Assembly (NCBI GenBank): GCA_049299915.1
Contig: JBAQYG010000043.1
Span: 1-8,475 of the forward strand
DNA: 8,475 nucleotides
Direction of reading: 5' to 3'
Source: JAVHQB01 sp049299915
GTDB lineage: Bacteria > Patescibacteriota > Minisyncoccia > UBA6257 > JAVHQB01
Below the pieces are notes generated by a model, which saw only the letters and a list, made by a program, of their open reading frames with translations, was not told the DNA's origin and made no database searches. The position numbers and the translations under genes are program-made. This document shows, one piece after another, positions 6,510-8,475 of the stretch. Position 1 is the stretch's first letter. Every line of letters starts with the position of its first letter.

Positions 6510-8475
6510 ATGAAATTGAAGAATTCTCTTAGTGGCTTTACTCTAGTAGAAATCCTTGTTGTAGTGACTATAACAGCTATTGTGGCTACAGTAGGGACTA
6601 TTTCTTATGATGGAGCCATAAAAAGAGATCAAATAGACTCTTATGCCAAAGAAATAGTAAGTTCTTTGGAAAAAGCTCGCAACAAAGCCATTAATCAAGA
6701 AGAAGGGGATTATTGGGGTGTTCGTTTCGAAGCTAATTCAAGTTCAGCATTTTCGAATTATGCCATTTTCAAAGGTGAAACTTCTGGGACAGAGTTTGTG
6801 GATATCAAACATTTAACCACTAGTATTAATTTTACTGCCCCTAATCCAGTTGGCGCAGCTCCTATAGAAGAAATAGTTTTTAATAAATCCACAGGAACAA
6901 TTAAGGATGGTAATAATCATTCTATTCAAATTGGAATAAATAATAGTTCGGTATCCAAAAATATTTACATAACAAAAAATGGGCTTATTACACTGGAATT
7001 ACCTCCAGGAATAGAATTATTATCAGCACCAGTTTTAAGTTCTCCTATAGACGGATTAGTAATAGGATTATCTACATCTCAAACGGTTGCATGGGGTAGT
7101 GTTACAGGAGCACAGAGTTATAGATTAGAAGTTTCTAATGATATAAATTTTGGTTCACTCTTTTTTTACGATAACACCGTAACAACTACTTCTTATGACA
7201 TTGTAAACTTACAACCCTATACAGTTTATTATTGGAGAGTAAGAGCCTATTCTTCTTCTGCTGGTAATAGTTTATGGTCTAGCACGAGATCTTTCGGTAC
7301 CCTTACTTCTCCAAGTGTCCCACAATCTCCGAATGGAGTCCCATCTGGTTCAGCAAATACTTTAACTTGGACTGCACCTGCAAGTAATGGGGGATCAGCT
7401 ATTACGGGGTATAAGATTTATTGGGGGACCGTATCGGGAACTTTATCTAATACGATTAGTGTTGGTAATGTTTTGACATATAATCACACTGGATTATCTA
7501 ATGGTACTACTTATTATTATAAAATAGCAGCTATTAATTTAATTGGTGAGGGAACTAAAACTTCTGAATTTAGTTCCACTCCAGAATTAATTTCTCCTCC
7601 TACGGCTGGTTCCCTCACTATTACTCCTTCTACCGCTACCCATGTGCCAGGAACAATTACTACGATGTCGGCACCTTTCACAAGTACAGTTACTATTACT
7701 GGTTGTGAGTATACTCTAAATGGCGGTACTAATTGGTATGCCTCCACTTTGTCAGGATCTATTCCTAACTATACTTGTACTCAATCAAATATTACTGGTT
7801 TTACTGATGGCTCTTCTTATTCGTTGAATATGCGAGCCACTAATGGCGCTGGTACGACAGCGGCTACAGCGACTGCGAGAACTGGTGATACGATCGGTCC
7901 AACCGTAACGGATAACTGGACTGATATTTGGCATGATGCTTCGTCCTCTTCAATAGACGTTGTTCCTTCAGATGCACGTTCTGGAATATTTACTACTAAG
8001 TTTTGTAATGATTTTACTGATACTTGTGATCCTTCAACGGGAACTGTAGCAACTCATTATGCAATTATTTGTGCTGACACCTGTACTTACTATGTTCGTT
8101 ATGCTTCCTGGGATAACGTGGGTAACGCCTCATCTGTTTATTCACGAACATTCAAAATAGATGTAGAGGCGCCTACCAATCCCGTCTTAACAGCTACGGC
8201 TGGTGATACTCAAATATCTTTATCTTGGACAACAGCTACAGATACTGGAGTTGGTTTGCATTTAACCACTCCTTACAAAGTTGTCTTTGCTACTGGAGCG
8301 ACTGCTCCCGCTGATTGTAGTGGCACCGCTTTATATTCTGGTACAGCAACTACTTACACTCATACTGGTCGCACTAATGGTACTCAATATTCTTACAGAG
8401 TCTGCGCTATTGATAATGTATCGAATATGTCTTCCGGAGGAACCGGTAGTGCTATATCTGGTAATATTTTACCTA
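6510..8475 (+). CDS. Prepilin-like protein with FN3/Ig-like modules, 3' end outside window
   Basis: Open from the ATG at 6510 to the right edge (655 codons, no stop). The N-terminus MKLKNSLSG/FTLVEILVVVTI is a class III prepilin signal: cleavage expected after G9, F10 becoming the methylated first residue, E14 the +5 glutamate, with a hydrophobic helix to about 33. Residues 34-170 look like a GspH/minor-pilin globular part. Then come five repeated beta modules: FN3-like 173-265, FN3 266-360 (TWTAPASNGGSAITGYKIYW), Ig-like about 363-457, Ig-like about 460-552 and FN3 about 553-650. All eight cysteines fall in the last three modules (399/423; 499/506/521/525; 603/632), an even number per module consistent with disulfides. 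Most pilins are under 200 residues, so this is far longer. It lies 49 bases after pilC, so it is likely assembled by that system as a minor or tip pilin, or kept as a pseudopilin-anchored adhesin. No Shine-Dalgarno sequence is present. Confidence 0.9.
   Translation, partial: MKLKNSLSGFTLVEILVVVTITAIVATVGTISYDGAIKRDQIDSYAKEIVSSLEKARNKAINQEEGDYWGVRFEANSSSAFSNYAIFKGETSGTEFVDIKHLTTSINFTAPNPVGAAPIEEIVFNKSTGTIKDGNNHSIQIGINNSSVSKNIYITKNGLITLELPPGIELLSAPVLSSPIDGLVIGLSTSQTVAWGSVTGAQSYRLEVSNDINFGSLFFYDNTVTTTSYDIVNLQPYTVYYWRVRAYSSSAGNSLWSSTRSFGTLTSPSVPQSPNGVPSGSANTLTWTAPASNGGSAITGYKIYWGTVSGTLSNTISVGNVLTYNHTGLSNGTTYYYKIAAINLIGEGTKTSEFSSTPELISPPTAGSLTITPSTATHVPGTITTMSAPFTSTVTITGCEYTLNGGTNWYASTLSGSIPNYTCTQSNITGFTDGSSYSLNMRATNGAGTTAATATARTGDTIGPTVTDNWTDIWHDASSSSIDVVPSDARSGIFTTKFCNDFTDTCDPSTGTVATHYAIICADTCTYYVRYASWDNVGNASSVYSRTFKIDVEAPTNPVLTATAGDTQISLSWTTATDTGVGLHLTTPYKVVFATGATAPADCSGTALYSGTATTYTHTGRTNGTQYSYRVCAIDNVSNMSSGGTGSAISGNILP
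7026..8459 (+). repeat. Array of five FN3/Ig-like modules in the prepilin gene
   Basis: Five modules of about 90-98 codons each: 7026-7304, 7305-7589, 7596-7880, 7887-8165 and 8166-8459. Modules 2 and 5 share the FN3 framework (L-W-A/T..., GYKIYWGT or PYKVVFAT, then the tyrosine corner NGTTYYYKIAAI or NGTQYSYRVCAI). Module 1 has PYTVYYWRVRAY at the same place. Modules 3 and 4 are more divergent and Ig-like. The copies are related at the protein level only; I see no long DNA identity, so the array is not recently duplicated. Boundaries are approximate. Confidence 0.7.

Noticed and set aside
7517..7747. Minus-strand open frame of 76 codons
   Set aside because: It is a complement shadow of the Thr/Ser-rich FN3/Ig-like modules.
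1..8475. Alternative genetic code (UGA as glycine), known in some related phyla
   Set aside because: No conserved coding region is interrupted by TGA in frame and glycines use GGN codons; code 11 explains all genes.
1..8475. CRISPR array, tRNA/rRNA genes, insertion sequences or integrases
   Set aside because: No spaced long direct repeats with unique spacers, no tRNA T-arm or cloverleaf pattern, and no transposase or recombinase motifs were seen. The AAGTT units are far too short and close for CRISPR.

Overview
The window is an AT-rich bacterial segment with six protein genes, all on the + strand. The first gene is cut by the left edge and the last by the right edge. The standard bacterial code fits: the five visible stops are TAA or TAG, and no conserved domain is broken by an in-frame TGA. 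The best guess for the source is a member of the Candidate Phyla Radiation (Patescibacteria, probably Parcubacteria-like). This rests on low GC, no Shine-Dalgarno sequences, an anchored protein with phage-tail-like 'VGIGT..P' repeats, and a prepilin fused to fibronectin-type modules. It is an inference from gene style, not a marker-gene identification.

Left part (1-3352), housekeeping: the C-terminal ~330 codons of an AI-2E/PerM-type membrane protein, then methionyl-tRNA synthetase (metG) and a TatD-family metal-dependent hydrolase. The gaps are 18 and 29 bases, so the three look like one operon. The metG-tatD pairing is also found in other bacteria, such as Bacillus.

Middle (3353-5251): an isolated gene for a membrane-anchored, probably surface-exposed 491-residue protein. 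It has an N-terminal transmembrane helix, tail-fibre-like repeats, a beta-rich middle and a 14-cysteine C-terminal region with a MopE-like stretch. An extended -10 promoter candidate lies upstream and a clear intrinsic terminator (4959-4996) lies downstream. The 308-base spacer that follows holds the terminator, a higher-GC patch, a -10-like box, and an unusual pair of oppositely oriented arrays of AAGTT units spaced 8-9 bases apart, just before the next gene.

Right part (5252-8475), type IV pilus/type II secretion: a PilC/GspF inner-membrane platform protein, then an open gene for a prepilin whose class III signal and pilin-like N-terminal part are followed by five FN3/Ig-like modules up to the window edge. 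The platform protein would support assembly of pilins of this kind. The prepilin and the anchored protein are both plausible cell-surface contact or adhesion proteins.

The items most worth a second look are the AAGTT arrays before pilC, a recurring TAAAATTATAAT-like box upstream of every gene start, and the domain architectures of the two surface proteins. No RNA gene, CRISPR array, insertion sequence or integrase was seen.
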